From the NCBI RefSeq assembly GCF_958450345.1, contig NC_088780.1, positions 99,274,226-99,338,225 of the forward strand: a DNA stretch of 64,000 nucleotides. The letters run 5' to 3'. The first letter of the stretch is position 1. The number at the start of each line of letters is the position of its first letter. The position numbers and the translations under genes are program-made. Below are positions 12,832 through 23,367 of this stretch, in pieces. Source of the DNA: Calliphora vicina (Eukaryota > Arthropoda > Insecta > Diptera > Calliphoridae). The notes under the pieces were generated by a model. That model did not search any database, was not told the origin of the DNA, and saw only the letters and a program-made list of their open reading frames with translations.

Positions 12832-14173
12832 TAAGGAATGAGATCGAAAAAATCTTAACATACATAAATGTTAATAAAAAAAGAAACCGCTAAACCTAGT
12901 TTTGATTTTTTTTTTACTGAAATTATTACAACTTACTAAAAATATTATCTTTATGGTTCTAATCAATAGTGATGAATTTATGAACCTTTTGCTGGAAACT
13001 CTTCCATTAAGGTTTTTAATCCGTTTAAAATCTACCACACATTTGGACACCATTTGTGTGCTCTTCAATTCTCTTTTAACAAGAGCCCAATATCTCTCCA
13101 CTGGCCTTAGCTCCAGGCAGTTTGTTCTTGTACTACTCAAAACCTTGCTTACCATAGTGACAGGATGCCAAATCAGGCCAAAAATAAGTGGACTTATTAA
13201 GAAGTCTAAAGTCTTATGGAAGCATCCTCTTTTGTAAACATTCCTTGATGTAAATTTCGCTATTTATAGATCCCTTTGTAACAAATGATTGGCTTTTTTG
13301 TCGCAACTGCATATTACTTGTCATACCAAGAACTTTTTGGAAAAATTTTCTGCTTTTGGGTCCTAAACTTTTCTACAACATTCCCTCGAGCATCAGCAAC
13401 ATAAAAATATTGGCCTGAATGCTGCGAAAAAGTTTCCAGAACATACGTTTCGTCATCCAGTTATATTTTTTTTTCATAAAATTTGACTTCAATTTCCGTG
13501 CTCTGTATTTGGCCTCTAAATTTTTAGCAGAGTTTCCCTCAGGAACTTTTTGAGCCTTGTATGGTTTTAAACCTTCATTGGCTTTAACTTTTTGTACCAA
13601 ATAGTCCGAGTATTGAGCTAACCGGACTGCTTTCCTATCGGATGTGTTGATAGATCGTTTGAAAATGCTTTCTATTTATTGCCTTTAGAAATACCATGTG
13701 GACCATTCCTTCTACCTGAACCAGGGGCCGAATTGCCGCATTCGATATCGAGTAAATTCGATAGTAATTTTCTTATTTGAGATTACGGCATTCGATATCG
13801 AGCATGAAATTTAATACATTTTGTTATAATTACGATATCGAAATTCTTTTTCGATACGATAGTTCATTCGATCACGAATGCGGTAATTCGGCCCCAGGTT
13901 TTCTATCAAACGACAAGTTCTCCCGATACTGTTTAATAATATTGGAACCAGTTTGACGGCGGGCCTTTGATTGTTTGACCAACTTTTTGTAGGACCAAGT
14001 TGGGTTTTGTTGGAAATATTTAATAATTTTAGTATGTACTTTTTTCTCGTCACTCATTTTAATCAGGTTAACAACAAATGAACATAATTGGCATTAAACA
14101 TAATAACTGGCATGCTTTACAAAAAAAAATCGAATAATACTTGGGTTAAAAATTTTTTCGATCTCACTCCTTA
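12832..14173 (-). mobile_element. DD37E Tc1/mariner element, copy 3 (most complete minus copy)
   Basis: The ends are TAAGGAATGAGATCGAAAAA and TTTTTTCGATCTCACTCCTTA. Minus-strand transposase pieces follow the family order: N-terminal HTH (NPTWSYKKLVKQSKARRQT, 14005..13945), a charged linker (LVQKVKANEGLKPYKAQKVP), a catalytic-core start (WMTKRMFWKLF), LMLEGML, then LELRPVERYWALVKRELKST near 13090. In the plus-strand copy at 35006 the last D and E are 37 residues apart, which is why I call the family DD37E. Frameshifts and a 170 bp MITE (13725..13894) break the gene. Confidence 0.85.
13725..13894. mobile_element. 170 bp MITE with GGGCCGAATT ends and CAG target duplication
   Basis: The left end GGGCCGAATTGCCGCATTCG and the inverted right end differ at one of 20 bases. 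Flanking CAG at 13722..13724 and 13895..13897 is a 3-bp duplication: removing the insert restores CTGAACCAGGTTTTC, the sequence of uninterrupted family members. The interior repeats CATTCGATATCGAG. No protein. A 3-bp duplication points away from Tc1/mariner (TA) and hAT (8 bp). The superfamily is open. Confidence 0.9.
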
Positions 14174-14294
14174 AATAACGAATCGCGTAATGTTTTTGAG
14201 GCTTTACCGCAATATTGAAAACAATAGTCGGGGGCGATTATTTAGCGTTATCGATATTGACTAACATTGGAAGGAAGTTGAAGTGATTGTGTTT
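14174..14294. other. Short unassigned spacer
   Basis: Nothing recognised. Confidence 0.3.
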
Positions 14295-14921
14295 TTTATA
14301 CCCTTCACCTTCGTGAGAAAGGTATATATAAGTTTGTCATTACGTTTGTAATTTCTACATTTTTCATTTCCGACCCTATAAAGTATATATATTCTGGATC
14401 CTTATAGATAGCGGTGTCGATTAAGCCATGTCCGTCTGTCTGTCTGTCTGTCTATCTGTCTGTTGAAATCAATTTTGTGAAGACCCCAGATATCTTCGGG
14501 ATCCAAATCTGCAATAATTCTGTCAGACATGCTTTCGAGAATGTTGCTATTTAAAATCAGCAAAATCGGTCCACAAATGGCTGAGATATGAGGAAAAAAC
14601 CAAGACAACCTCGATTTTTGACCTATTTCTGACCTATATCTGGATTACTAAGACATTAATATAGACAATATGGATATCTAATGAACGATATTTCAAAGAC
14701 ATTTGCAACGACGTATATAAGACCATGGTAAGATGGACCTACAATGGGTCAAAATCGGAAAATTTTTAACCCGATTTTTTTTTTCACAAAAAAAAAATTA
14801 AAAAACAAAAAAAAAATTTTAAATTTAAAAAAACAATCGAAATTAAATTAAATTTTGTTTACCTAAAAATATTTAAAATTTTGAAGTATAATTTGGTGAA
14901 GGGTATATAAGATTTCTTGTT
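14295..14921 (-). mobile_element. mini-me/DINE-1-like element, subtype A
   Basis: Read on the minus strand the 3' end TTTTATACCCTTCACCTTCG is at 14296..14315. The (GTCY) run is at about 14429..14463, and the 5' TATACCCTTCACC site is near 14903. The hairpin tip is replaced by GATTTCTTGTTTT, so the extreme 5' end is damaged. The minus frame 14402..14608 is the shared interior frame, not a gene. Confidence 0.82.
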
Positions 14922-15014
14922 TTCTGATTAGATTGTCAAATCTTTAAATACTTTTTAGTTAGATACCCAACTTTTAAAATGAGAGATCGATCCAATATGG
15001 AAATATATCACAAT

Positions 15015-15141
15015 CAGCCCAATTATGAATAAAAAATTCCGCGGGAGTTTGTTTTCCGGGAGTTTTTTTCCATTGAATTTGAATAGAAAAAATGAGAAAA
15101 GGGGAAAAACTCCCGAGGAATTCTTATTCATAATTGGGCTG
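15015..15141. mobile_element. 127 bp palindromic MITE, copy 2
   Basis: CAGCCCAATTATGAAT at the left and ATTCATAATTGGGCTG at the right, with GGGAGTTTTTTTCC and GGAAAAACTCCCG arms between. Flanking AAT on both sides is consistent with a 3-bp target duplication. Confidence 0.87.
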
Positions 15142-15696
15142 AATATGTTTGCCTATTTACCGTTTTTTAATTGCTGGAATAATAATTATGTTTCAGTGAA
15201 CCATATTCAAATTTATAATTGTGATGGACATACAAATGATTACAGCAACTAAAATACTGTTGAAATCCAAATTCAAATAACAATTATTTGTGTCAGACAA
15301 CAATATATTGTTACAAAGAACACGGTATAGTTGTAGTTTCGAACCATGTTTTTTTTTCAGCGTGTATACCTATTCAAACGAAAAGTGCTGCAAAATAGAG
15401 ATTTCAGAGTTTCTCGATCGCAAACAGGAAATAGCAAAGGTACTTATGGGTGACAGTTTGTTATCAAACTCTATTGAGGGTCATAGCTCACTGATCTTTA
15501 CCTTTGTCTATAATTGTTCAATTTTTTTTTCGAATATTGAAATTAACCTAGAAAAACTCAGTAATAACTAGTGCATAACAAATACATTCGAAGTAATTTA
15601 GTTATGGCTTATTTATTAGACCACTTCATGCAAATATTAAATTTTCAACTGACTTAAATGTAGACACGAAAAGTTCAAATTATAAAAAATCATTAT
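15142..15696. other. Unassigned stretch
   Basis: The 93-codon frame at 15290..15571 (SCSFEPCFFFSVYTYSN region) begins without an ATG and matches no family I know. I see nothing else. Confidence 0.35.
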
Positions 15697-15778
15697 CAGC
15701 CCAATTATTTTCTCATTTTTCCTATTCAATTTCAATGAGAAAAAAATCCCGCGGAATTATTTATTCATAATTGGGCTG
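15697..15778. mobile_element. Palindromic MITE, copy 3 with shortened left arm
   Basis: CAGCCCAATTATTTTCTCAT at the left and TTATTCATAATTGGGCTG at the right. About 45 bp of the left arm is deleted. Flanking TAT on both sides again fits a 3-bp duplication. Confidence 0.8.
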
Positions 15779-16834
15779 TATAATTCTCATTTAGTTTATA
15801 CAATTTTTCGTTAAGTTGACCTCGCTGTACTTCGCCACAGCTTTTCCGAAATACGAAACCAGCCCATAACTTGTTCGTATCCATAATATACCCTATTTTC
15901 CTTTTAACTCATAACGACTTCTGTAAGTACTTCTGATCAGTGAGTTCTAGGAAAACTCGTTACCTTAGTCAAATAGATTTGCAGTGTATAAATAAACCAA
16001 ACCGGTATAAATCATAAAAAATGTTATGTAAACAATTTCAAATATTAGCCTTTACAGATGTAAACTTCTCATGCCACATGTCTGCAAACATACATAGATA
16101 AATCAGATACAATGCGTGTCATAATTAATTATGTTTTGTCTACACATGAAAATGTCAAGTTCAATTCACAAAATAAAAACGAAAAAAGATGAGTGAAAAA
16201 ACATTTGTTTACATTCATATTCAAATAAAATTTACATAAATTCTTACGTTATTTTTGTAATTCATCATACTAAGATCCCCTAAAATAATCAGGATATTAA
16301 CAAAATACTTAAGGCTTAAGATGAAACTAATTTTAAATACTTTTTTTGCTTAATATTTTTATTATTATTTAGAGCAATATTTCAGAGGTTAAAAGCTCAG
16401 CTATCAAGCTGATATTTAAAATCCATAACAAATTTAACAACCTGGGGGAAAAATGCGAATTACAAATATTTCATACCAATGAGCTGCCACTAAAGTAAAA
16501 TGTGTTACAAACCGAATAATGTCATAAGTATGGGATTCATTTCTCAGAAAAAAATGTATTTACAGCCACTCTAGACATTCACAAGTTGCATTAACATAAT
16601 GAGATAATTTCTTAAACAGCAGAGACCAACAAGGCATGAATCAATGAATAAGTGCTAATAGCCCAGCAAAATATTTTAGGATTTCAATTATTCTATACGT
16701 AAATGATGAAAGATATTTTTGTGGAGGAAAACAACATATTACTAAACAAACACAATTTTTAAATCAGCAAATTTTCTGATACACTACAAACTTCATCAGC
16801 ATTATCTTGCCCTTTGGTGATAGTTCTAAACACT
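15779..16834. other. Unassigned AT-rich stretch
   Basis: No element ends, RNA gene or coding pattern recognised. Confidence 0.4.
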
Positions 16835-17001
16835 ATATCGATGGCTTAATATAAAAAGTCCCTAACTCGTGTTTTTTTATGTCGTGATTTTTTCTGGCTA
16901 ATTATGATATATGATCGTACCATTTATCGCAATAAACGAAAATCTGGACTTACAAAAAAAAAAAACACGATTAGGTCCTTTTTATATTAAGCCATCGATA
17001 T
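16835..17001. mobile_element. Fold-back MITE with ~40 bp arms
   Basis: ATATCGATGGCTTAATATAA, AAAGTCCCTAACTCGTG at the left is mirrored by CACGATTAGGTCCTTTTTAT, ATTAAGCCATCGATAT at the right. The centre is about 80 bp. Flanking TA on both sides is compatible with a Tc1/mariner-type duplication. No protein. Confidence 0.8.
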
Positions 17002-17753
17002 ACATATCATTCATTCAATGAAACAATTATAAAAAAAATTTTCAAATTTGACACACAATCATTTCCATTTTTAGTTTTAATAATTTTGAAAAAAATTCGG
17101 TTGTGCCGAATTTTAAATTATTTAAAATTATACTTAAAAATATTTTTTTTTTAAATTTTTAAACAAAATAATTTTTTTTTTTTAAATTGATTTTAAATTC
17201 TTTTTCCAAATTTTTTAAAGTTTTTTCCCAAATTATACTTAACAATATTTTTTTTTTTAAATTTTTATTTAAACAAAATAATTTTTTTTTAAATTGTTTT
17301 TAAAATTTTTTTCCAATTTTTTTTATTTTTTTTTAAATTTTTTTCCCAATTTTTTTTTTGGAAAAAAAATTTATGAAAAAAAAAATTCGGCTTAAAAAAT
17401 ATTTTTCCCGATTTTGACCCATTGTAGGTCCAACTTATTATAGCCTTATATACATCGTTGCAATGGACTTTGAAATATCTATCATTGGATATCCATATTG
17501 TCTATATTATTGACTTAGTAATCCAGATATGGGTCAAAAATAGGTCAAAAATCGAGGTTGTCCTGGTTTTTTCCTTATATGGACCGATTTTCTCGATTTT
17601 AAATAGCAACCGAGCCGGAAGAATTTCGGAGATATTGATGTATCATTCGTGTATGTAAGTTATTTGGGGGCTTCAGAAAGTTGATTTCAACACACAGACG
17701 GAAAGACGGACATGGCTATATCGACTCCGCTATCTATAACGATTCAGAATATA

Positions 17754-18432
17754 CAGTGCAACTTCGACAGTTCGGACATGCGCCAGTCCGGTCACTCCAA
17801 TAATTCGGACGCTTATATTTTTCGGACAATTTAAAATTTTTGCCTCTAGAATCCGGACAAATGTTTCTTTATGCAAGAACAAAAATTAAATTAAAAAAAA
17901 AAAAAAAAACGTGTTTGTCTAATTTCGCAAACATAAAACACATTAACTTCAAAGTAATAGTGGATATTTTACAAAAGTCTTGATTCGGAAAAAAAAATAA
18001 TTAGAAGATAAAAAAATGTATTCCGTATACCTATAATGTGGACCCGTTAACATTTGAACCAAATTAATGTATTGAAATTTTTATATTCAGTCCAATTATG
18101 AATAAAATATCCGCGAGAGTTTTTTCCCTTTTCCCATTTTTGATATTCAAATTCAATAAAAATGGGAGAAGGGAAAATCTCCAGCGAATTTTTTAATCAT
18201 AATTGGACTGAATATAAAAATTTCTTTTAGGAAATAGAAAAGTTATGAAATAAGCAGAAAATCAGGATTAGAGGAATTTTGGTTTTAGAATAAATATATA
18301 TGCACCAAAAGAGTAGATTCATGATTTAATTCACTCAGATTATTTCAAGAATTTTCACTGCTATAGTCCGGACAACTCGATAATCCGACCGAGCCTAAAA
18401 CTATATGTGTCCGGATTGTCGAAGTTGCACTG
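17754..18432. mobile_element. pogo/Tigger-like MITE, 679 bp
   Basis: The ends are CAGTGCAACTTCGACAGTTC and the inverted GATTGTCGAAGTTGCACTG, with TA on both sides (17752..17753 and 18433..18434). CAGTG..AACTTCGA termini with a TA duplication are characteristic of the pogo branch of Tc1/mariner, whose termini often read like a run of CGGA motifs as here. No transposase is encoded, so it must be moved in trans. It contains a palindromic MITE. Confidence 0.85.
18088..18210. mobile_element. Palindromic MITE, copy 4 (CAGTCCAATTATGAAT variant)
   Basis: The arms CAGTCCAATTATGAATAAAA and TTAATCATAATTGGACTG carry a compensating change from CAGCCC to CAGTCC on both sides. It is nested in the pogo-like MITE. 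Confidence 0.82.
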
Positions 18433-18791
18433 TATATACTTTGTGGGGTCGAAAATGAAAAATGTAGAAATTACAAAGGGAATGACAAACTTATATATAC
18501 CCTTGCCACTCATGGTGAAAGGTATAAAAAATAGGCCAATAATCGAGACTATCCCGGTTTTTTCTCAGCCATTTATGGACCATTTTTTTCGATTTTAAAT
18601 AGAAACCGAGCCGGAAGAATTCCCGATATATTGATGTATATATCATGTATGTAAGTTATTTTGGGGCTACGGAAAGTTGATTTCAACATACAGACGGATA
18701 GACGGACATGGCTATATCGACTTCGCTATCTATAACGATCCAGAATATAGAAATTATGTAGAAATTACAAACCGAATGACAAACTTATATA

Positions 18792-20431
18792 CACATCTGC
18801 TCAAAATAATAGATACACCTAATTGGAAAAAATTTAAATGGCGGTAACATTGAAAATTTCCTCGCAAGCGTTAAGAATACATCATATTATTAAAATTTCT
18901 ATCTGGAAATGTCATGTCAGTCAAAAATCTGGCAACTATTTGCTTTCATGTTGATTTTTAAAAACGAATTTATTTGAATTACAAAAAATTATTTGCTCAT
19001 AAAAATAGATACACATCAGTAATTTGTAATTTGTTTATATACAATTTTTTTTTTGTGCAATTTTTTGTTCCTATTTACGTGAAACAGTAAGTATAATTTA
19101 AATTTTAGCAACAATTTTATAAAAAATAGGACTCTTTTGAAGAAAATGGGACGAAATCATCATTGTACCGAAGATGAGAAAAAAAATTGTTCAAACGATG
19201 AGAAATCAAGGAAAATCGTTACGGGAAATAGCAAAGAGCATAGGAAGATCTTTACATTTTGTCCAAAATGCTTTATCTAAAAAACAAAAAAGAGAAACTC
19301 GCGGTAGACCAAAGAAAACCAGTCCAGAAACAGATAGGCGGATCGTCCTTATGGTTAAAAAAGACCCTTTCATATCATCGAAAGTTATTTCTGCGGAGCT
19401 ATGTAACGAAATCAGTCCACAAACAGTTCGTCGTCGTCTTTTACAAGCTAAATTGCCGGGAAGAATTGCCAGAAAAGTGCCACTAATGCGCCAAAAAAAT
19501 ATCAAGACAAGATTAGAATTTGCTAAAGAGCACTTACAATGGTCCGGGTGTGAAGGCGAAAAAAAATGGAGAAATATTTTATGGAGCGACGAAACAAAAA
19601 TAAATTTGTTTGGAAACGACTGCCAAAGAAATGTACGCCGACCAAAAGGAAAAGAATTCCACGTTAAATTTACAAAAAAGACGGTAAAACATGGCGGGGG
19701 AAACATAATGGTTTGGGGTTGCTTTTCATGGAATGGTGTTGGTCCGATATTCCGAATAGAAGATATCATGAATGCTAGTGGGTATAGAGACATATTGGAA
19801 AACGTAATGCTTCCATATGCATCGGAAAATATGCCATTAATATGGACATTCCAGCAGGACAACGACCCAAAACATAGTTCAAGATTAGTTAAAAACTGGT
19901 TCTTGGAGAATAACGTACCTGTTTTAAGCTGGCCCAGCCAATCCCCTGATTTAAACCCAATAGAAAACTTGTGGAGTGAATTAAAGATAAGGCTTTCGAA
20001 GGAAGTTTTCAAAAATAAAGACGATTTATGGGAGAAAACGCAAAAAATATGGTACGAGATTCCATTGGAGAAGTGTCAGAACTTGATATCCAGTATGCCC
20101 AGAAGAGTGGAGAAAGTTTTACAAAACAAAGGTGGATATACTGGATACTAGCTTTACTTTAATAATAAACTAATTTTTTTAAGATAAAATTTATTAGCTT
20201 TTGTTTAATAAGAATTTTTAAAAATGTATCTATTATTATGAGCACCAAATTTTTCGAAATTTAAGAAATTTAATTTACTTTATAATATTTATTATTAATT
20301 ATGAAATATTTTGTTTTTGTTTTTTACTCTCCTTTTAACTATAAATAAAAATCGACTGAATTTTTTTTATAATTTTACAATATACCATTATTTTTTTTCG
20401 TTTGGTGTATCTATTATTTTGAGCAGATGTG
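18792..20431 (+). mobile_element. Nearly intact Tc1-family transposon, 1640 bp
   Basis: 28 bp perfect terminal inverted repeats start CACATCTGCTCAAAATAATA at the left and end with the inverse at 20431. TA duplications flank at 18790..18791 and 20432..20433. Inner copies of the end motif lie at 18995..19014 (GCTCATAAAAATAGATACAC) and, inverted, at 20225..20243. This is the IR/DR arrangement known from Tc3, Minos and Sleeping Beauty, where each end has two transposase-binding sites. The transposase gene is between them. This is the least damaged element in the window and inserted into a mini-me. Confidence 0.95.
19174..20151 (+). CDS. Tc1-family DD34E transposase
   Basis: Transposase for the surrounding 1640 bp element; it binds the terminal repeats and cuts and pastes at TA. 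The N-terminal paired-type domain has a first HTH (SLREIAKSIGRSLHFVQNAL, residues 15-34), a GRPKK linker (44-48) and a second HTH (about 70-92). The RNase H-like core has D139 in WSDETKINLF, D229 in FQQDNDPKH and E264 in LNPIENLW; D229 and E264 are 34 residues apart, the Tc1 signature. The 325-residue frame has no internal stop. An ATG 28 bases upstream (19146) opens MGRNHHCTEDEKK, the usual Tc1 start, in another frame. An 8-A run at 19179..19186 separates them; seven A would join the frames. The natural start is therefore probably 19146, with a one-base frameshift that is real or an assembly error. As drawn, the protein lacks about 10 N-terminal residues. Confidence 0.93.
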   Translation: MRKKIVQTMRNQGKSLREIAKSIGRSLHFVQNALSKKQKRETRGRPKKTSPETDRRIVLMVKKDPFISSKVISAELCNEISPQTVRRRLLQAKLPGRIARKVPLMRQKNIKTRLEFAKEHLQWSGCEGEKKWRNILWSDETKINLFGNDCQRNVRRPKGKEFHVKFTKKTVKHGGGNIMVWGCFSWNGVGPIFRIEDIMNASGYRDILENVMLPYASENMPLIWTFQQDNDPKHSSRLVKNWFLENNVPVLSWPSQSPDLNPIENLWSELKIRLSKEVFKNKDDLWEKTQKIWYEIPLEKCQNLISSMPRRVEKVLQNKGGYTGY

Positions 20432-20464
20432 TATATCCTTGCCACTCATGGCGAAGGGTATAAA

Positions 20465-20738
20465 AACGACATCATTCGACCAATTCTCCGGATTTGGACC
20501 CGAGTGACTATTTCTTGTTTCAATACCTGAAGAAATGGCTCGGCGGAAAGAGATTTGACTTCAACGATGGAATCATAAAACAAATGCCTATTTTGATGAC
20601 CTCGACAAATCAAATTTTTTGGAAGGCATAACAAATTTTATAGAGCACAAAATAGACTTTGTTGAAAAATAAAATGATTTTTTATAGAAAAACCTGTGTT
20701 ACATTCAAAAAGTCACGGAGTTATTGACCCGCCCTTGT
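20465..20738 (+). pseudogene. mariner (DD34D) transposase C-terminal relic
   Basis: From 20485 the frame reads SPDLDPSDYFLFQYLKKWLG, then GKRFDFNDGIIKQMP, the C-terminal core of mariner transposases around the third catalytic D of SPDL.PSD. It stops at a TAA after WKA (about 20628). An out-of-frame remainder follows, then GTTATTGACCCGCCCTTGTA, which looks like a mariner right terminal repeat. The N-terminal two thirds are missing; the left border is the mini-me end at 20464. Non-functional. Confidence 0.8.
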
Positions 20739-21474
20739 ATGTATATTTAACTGACAAATACATGCTAAGATATAAGTCAAAATTTTTCCAATTAGAATCT
20801 TGCTGGGTTTTGGTTGAGAGAAGCTTATGATATGCCCTAATGTATTTTGCATTTACAGGTAATTCTGAATGAGAAAAATTATCATTAAAATGTTTTTTTT
20901 TTTTCAAATTCAAACAGATTTATAATTACAATGATGTAACAGCAACAACAGTAGCATCATTTAATAGATACACATGTATGCTTTGATGTCATTATCATCA
21001 TTATTACAATAATTAACATTAACATTATTACACTTCTTCAAACATTAACACTTTCGTCTAATGATGCCTGTCTCCTTTTTATGTTTTACAGCATCTTTTA
21101 TGCTTATTTTTTTCAAGTCGAGAATATGTAAGTATAAGAAAAATAAGGAATCTTAGTATTCCAGCCAACAAAAACTGCTATTACTGATTAACCTAATTTA
21201 TAATGACTAGGAGAAAGAAGTTTTGAATAAGTTAAATGCATTTTATTCGGACAAAGAAACATTTGTTTGTTCTTTAACATTTATGTACCGATTTATCAGA
21301 TTTCAAACATATATCTGAAATATTGATATAATTTATGTGTACGTAACAGTGTTATCAATAATTATGATCAAAACGTTCTAGAAAGTATAATGAATTTACT
21401 TTCATATGAGATCATTTGTTAAAAGTAAGATAATTTCGATTGTTCCATCGGTTTCAATGTGTGAGAAATGTTTG
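20739..21474. other. Unassigned AT-rich stretch
   Basis: Nothing recognised; only ATT/AAC-rich simple sequence around 20990..21050. Confidence 0.4.
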
Positions 21475-21835
21475 AAAATGAGAATTTTCATTTAAAATTC
21501 GGAAAAGAACAAATTAAAATGAGAATTTTCATATGAAATTCAGAAAATAACAATTGATATTAAGAATTTTTATTTGAAATTCCGTAAACCCCAATTGAAA
21601 ATTAGATTTTTAATTTCAAATTCGGAATAGAACAATTGATGAGAATTTTCATTTATAATTCGGAAAAGAAAAATTGATATTGACAATTTTCATTTAAAAT
21701 TCAATTGTTCTTTTCCGAATTTGAAATTAAATATCTCATTTTCAATTGGGATTTTCTGAATATCAAATGAAAAATCTCAATTCCAATTGATATTTTCTGA
21801 ATTGAATTGAAAAGTTCTCATTTTCAATTGAAAAA
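21475..21835. repeat. Fold-back array of ~37-40 bp repeats
   Basis: About six direct units of the type TGAGAATTTTCATTTAAAAT followed by TCGGAAAAGAACAATT run to about 21700. Three units in reverse orientation follow (AATTGTTCTTTTCCGAATTT, GATATTTTCTGAATT). The two halves can pair into a long imperfect hairpin. No coding pattern. Confidence 0.8.
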
Positions 21836-21845
21836 GGTGTAGGTA

Positions 21846-22075
21846 GACCTTGCTCCGTCCGACTACTATTTATTTCGATCGATGCAGATTGCTCTCTCTG
21901 TGATACTCTTCACTTTTGAACACAGTCTCCGATATTGGCTTGATTCATTCTTGGCCTCAAAGAATGAGCAGTTCTTTTTGCTCGGAATCCATATGTTTCC
22001 GGAAAGATGAGAAAATGTCATCACTAACAATGGCCAATACTTTGAATAAATTGAATATTGTATAGATGTTTCAAA
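21846..22075 (+). pseudogene. mariner transposase C-terminal relic, second type
   Basis: The frame reads DLAPSDYYLFRSMQIALS, then WLDSFLASKNEQFFLLGIHM, FPER, a TGA in place of the expected W, then ENVITNNGQYFE. These are the end of a mariner-family transposase from the third catalytic D onward. Same type as the minus-strand relic at 53085. Everything upstream is missing and one stop interrupts the frame, so it is dead. Confidence 0.82.
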
Positions 22076-22692
22076 ATAAAAACTAAACATTTGAAAATAG
22101 TATCCTTTAAAAACGGATATCTCGAAATTCATGTCGTTAATTTTTGTATTTTGTTCTCACAAAAATTAGTTTATACTGGTGGGGAAAAACCAGACAAAAA
22201 TTGGAAATGGAATTCTAAGGATGTCATAAGATAAAGGTTACCTATTTTCTAATAAATGTTTACCATTGAGCTCTCGTCATGGTTCCAAGAATTTTGGATT
22301 GAGATCTGTTGCTTGCTGTTCCCTATAATTGGATTCCGTAGGTTCAAATTGATTTTAAAACTGTCTTCTAAAGGATGACTTTGCAGTTAAGGCCTAATTT
22401 CGTATGATGGCTGATTAGCCAGTATAAATTAGAAGCTTTTAGTTTTATAAAGCAAATTTTTTACAAATTTGGAACGTGTAAGTTTAGATGCCTAAAAAAA
22501 TACTAAATTTCCTTTTGATTGTTCCCAAACCTGAGAGGCCTAAAGAAGGGCATTAAATATATTGCATTGCATATATTTCGTGTAGATAATTGAAGAAAAG
22601 TACTCACAAACGCGGCTCTGACGTCGACCACTTTGTCTTAATAGTTGGTAAAATCATAAATAAAACTTTGCCATTTGAACAAAATTAAAAAA
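22076..22692. other. Unassigned stretch
   Basis: Nothing recognised; base composition is slightly richer around 22300..22420. Confidence 0.35.
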
Positions 22693-22925
22693 GACATTCA
22701 CCCCTATCGGCAATAACATGTGAAATTAATGTTCCCATGAAATATCCATTTCCCTCGAAAGGAAAAGTGCTATCGTGATATTCTGAATATTATTCACAAT
22801 AGCTGTTTATTGTTTACAAAATTCCATTTAAAAATTGGGGAATTTTTTCACGTGAGCAAAGTTAATGAACGAAAAATGGGAAAAGGGAACATATTTAATG
22901 TGATTAAAGTGAAACGGGACAATCT
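22693..22925. mobile_element. MITE with ATTCACCCCTATCGGC end, truncated copy 2
   Basis: ATTCACCCCTATCGGCAATA, ACATGTGAAATT at the left matches the inverted right end of the copy at 10519..10793. The rest follows that copy in reverse to about 22925 (CGTGAGCAAAGTTAATGAAC, GGGAAAAGGGAAC). The far end is lost. The 62-codon frame over it is not a gene. Confidence 0.75.
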
Positions 22926-23268
22926 ACAGTGTTTCCTTTTTTTCAAAAAAGCTTTGACTAAAAAGAAATTAGACTTTTGGGTTATTGAAACGCGTTAAAT
23001 TTATATAAAAAATTAGGTTTTGTAAAGCTTTAATAAATTCAAAAATTTATTATGAAAATGGGAGTATTTGTTTGTATTTATTATGCTGAATGCGACATTC
23101 TAAAATGAAAATCTTAAGTGCAGGGTTGCATGTAGTTTAGCAATATAAATTAATTTATGTTTTATTTAAATTGCAATTTATACACCTGCTGTGTTGAACA
23201 TAAATTTAATACAACAATAAATACAAGTACTCAACAATATCACTTATCAACAACAGTCAGAAATATAA
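22926..23268. other. Unassigned AT-rich stretch
   Basis: Nothing recognised. Confidence 0.35.
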
Positions 23269-23322
23269 CAAGTAAGAGTGCTATATTCGGCTATGCCGAA
23301 TCTTATATACCCTTCACCTTTG
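23269..23322 (+). mobile_element. mini-me/DINE-1-like 5' end fragment
   Basis: ACAAGTAAGAGTGCTATATT, the hairpin ATTCGGC-TAT-GCCGAAT and TATACCCTTCACC are perfect, then homology stops. The remaining part may be the same-orientation piece at 25857, moved away by later insertions. Confidence 0.8.
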
Positions 23323-23367
23323 TTGTGGATGCATTATTATTTTTTATAATTAGTATATATGTATGTA

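Larger units (their letters stand above)
17095..18530 (+). mobile_element. mini-me/DINE-1-like element, subtype B, split by a pogo-like MITE
   Basis: The hairpin ATTCGGT-TGT-GCCGAAT starts the unit, but the ACAAGTAAG tip is lost. The middle carries CGAGCCGGAAGAATT (subtype B) and stops at CAGAATATA (17752). The rest (ATATACTTTGTGGGGTCG to GGTGAAAGGTATAAAA) resumes after the insertion at 18433. Confidence 0.82.
18531..20464 (+). mobile_element. mini-me/DINE-1-like 3' part, split by a Tc1 element
   Basis: It starts in the ATAGGCCAATAATCGAG block, carries the subtype B middle (CGAGCCGGAAGAATTCCC) and a short GACGGATAGACGGAC run. It is cut at ACAAACTTATA (18791). The 3' end TATATCCTTGCCACTCATGG, CGAAGGGTATAAAA resumes at 20432. 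The Tc1 insertion is therefore younger than this copy. Confidence 0.82.

Noticed and set aside
19206..20012. 268-codon minus-strand frame
   Set aside because: Antisense shadow of the Tc1 transposase; no motif of its own.
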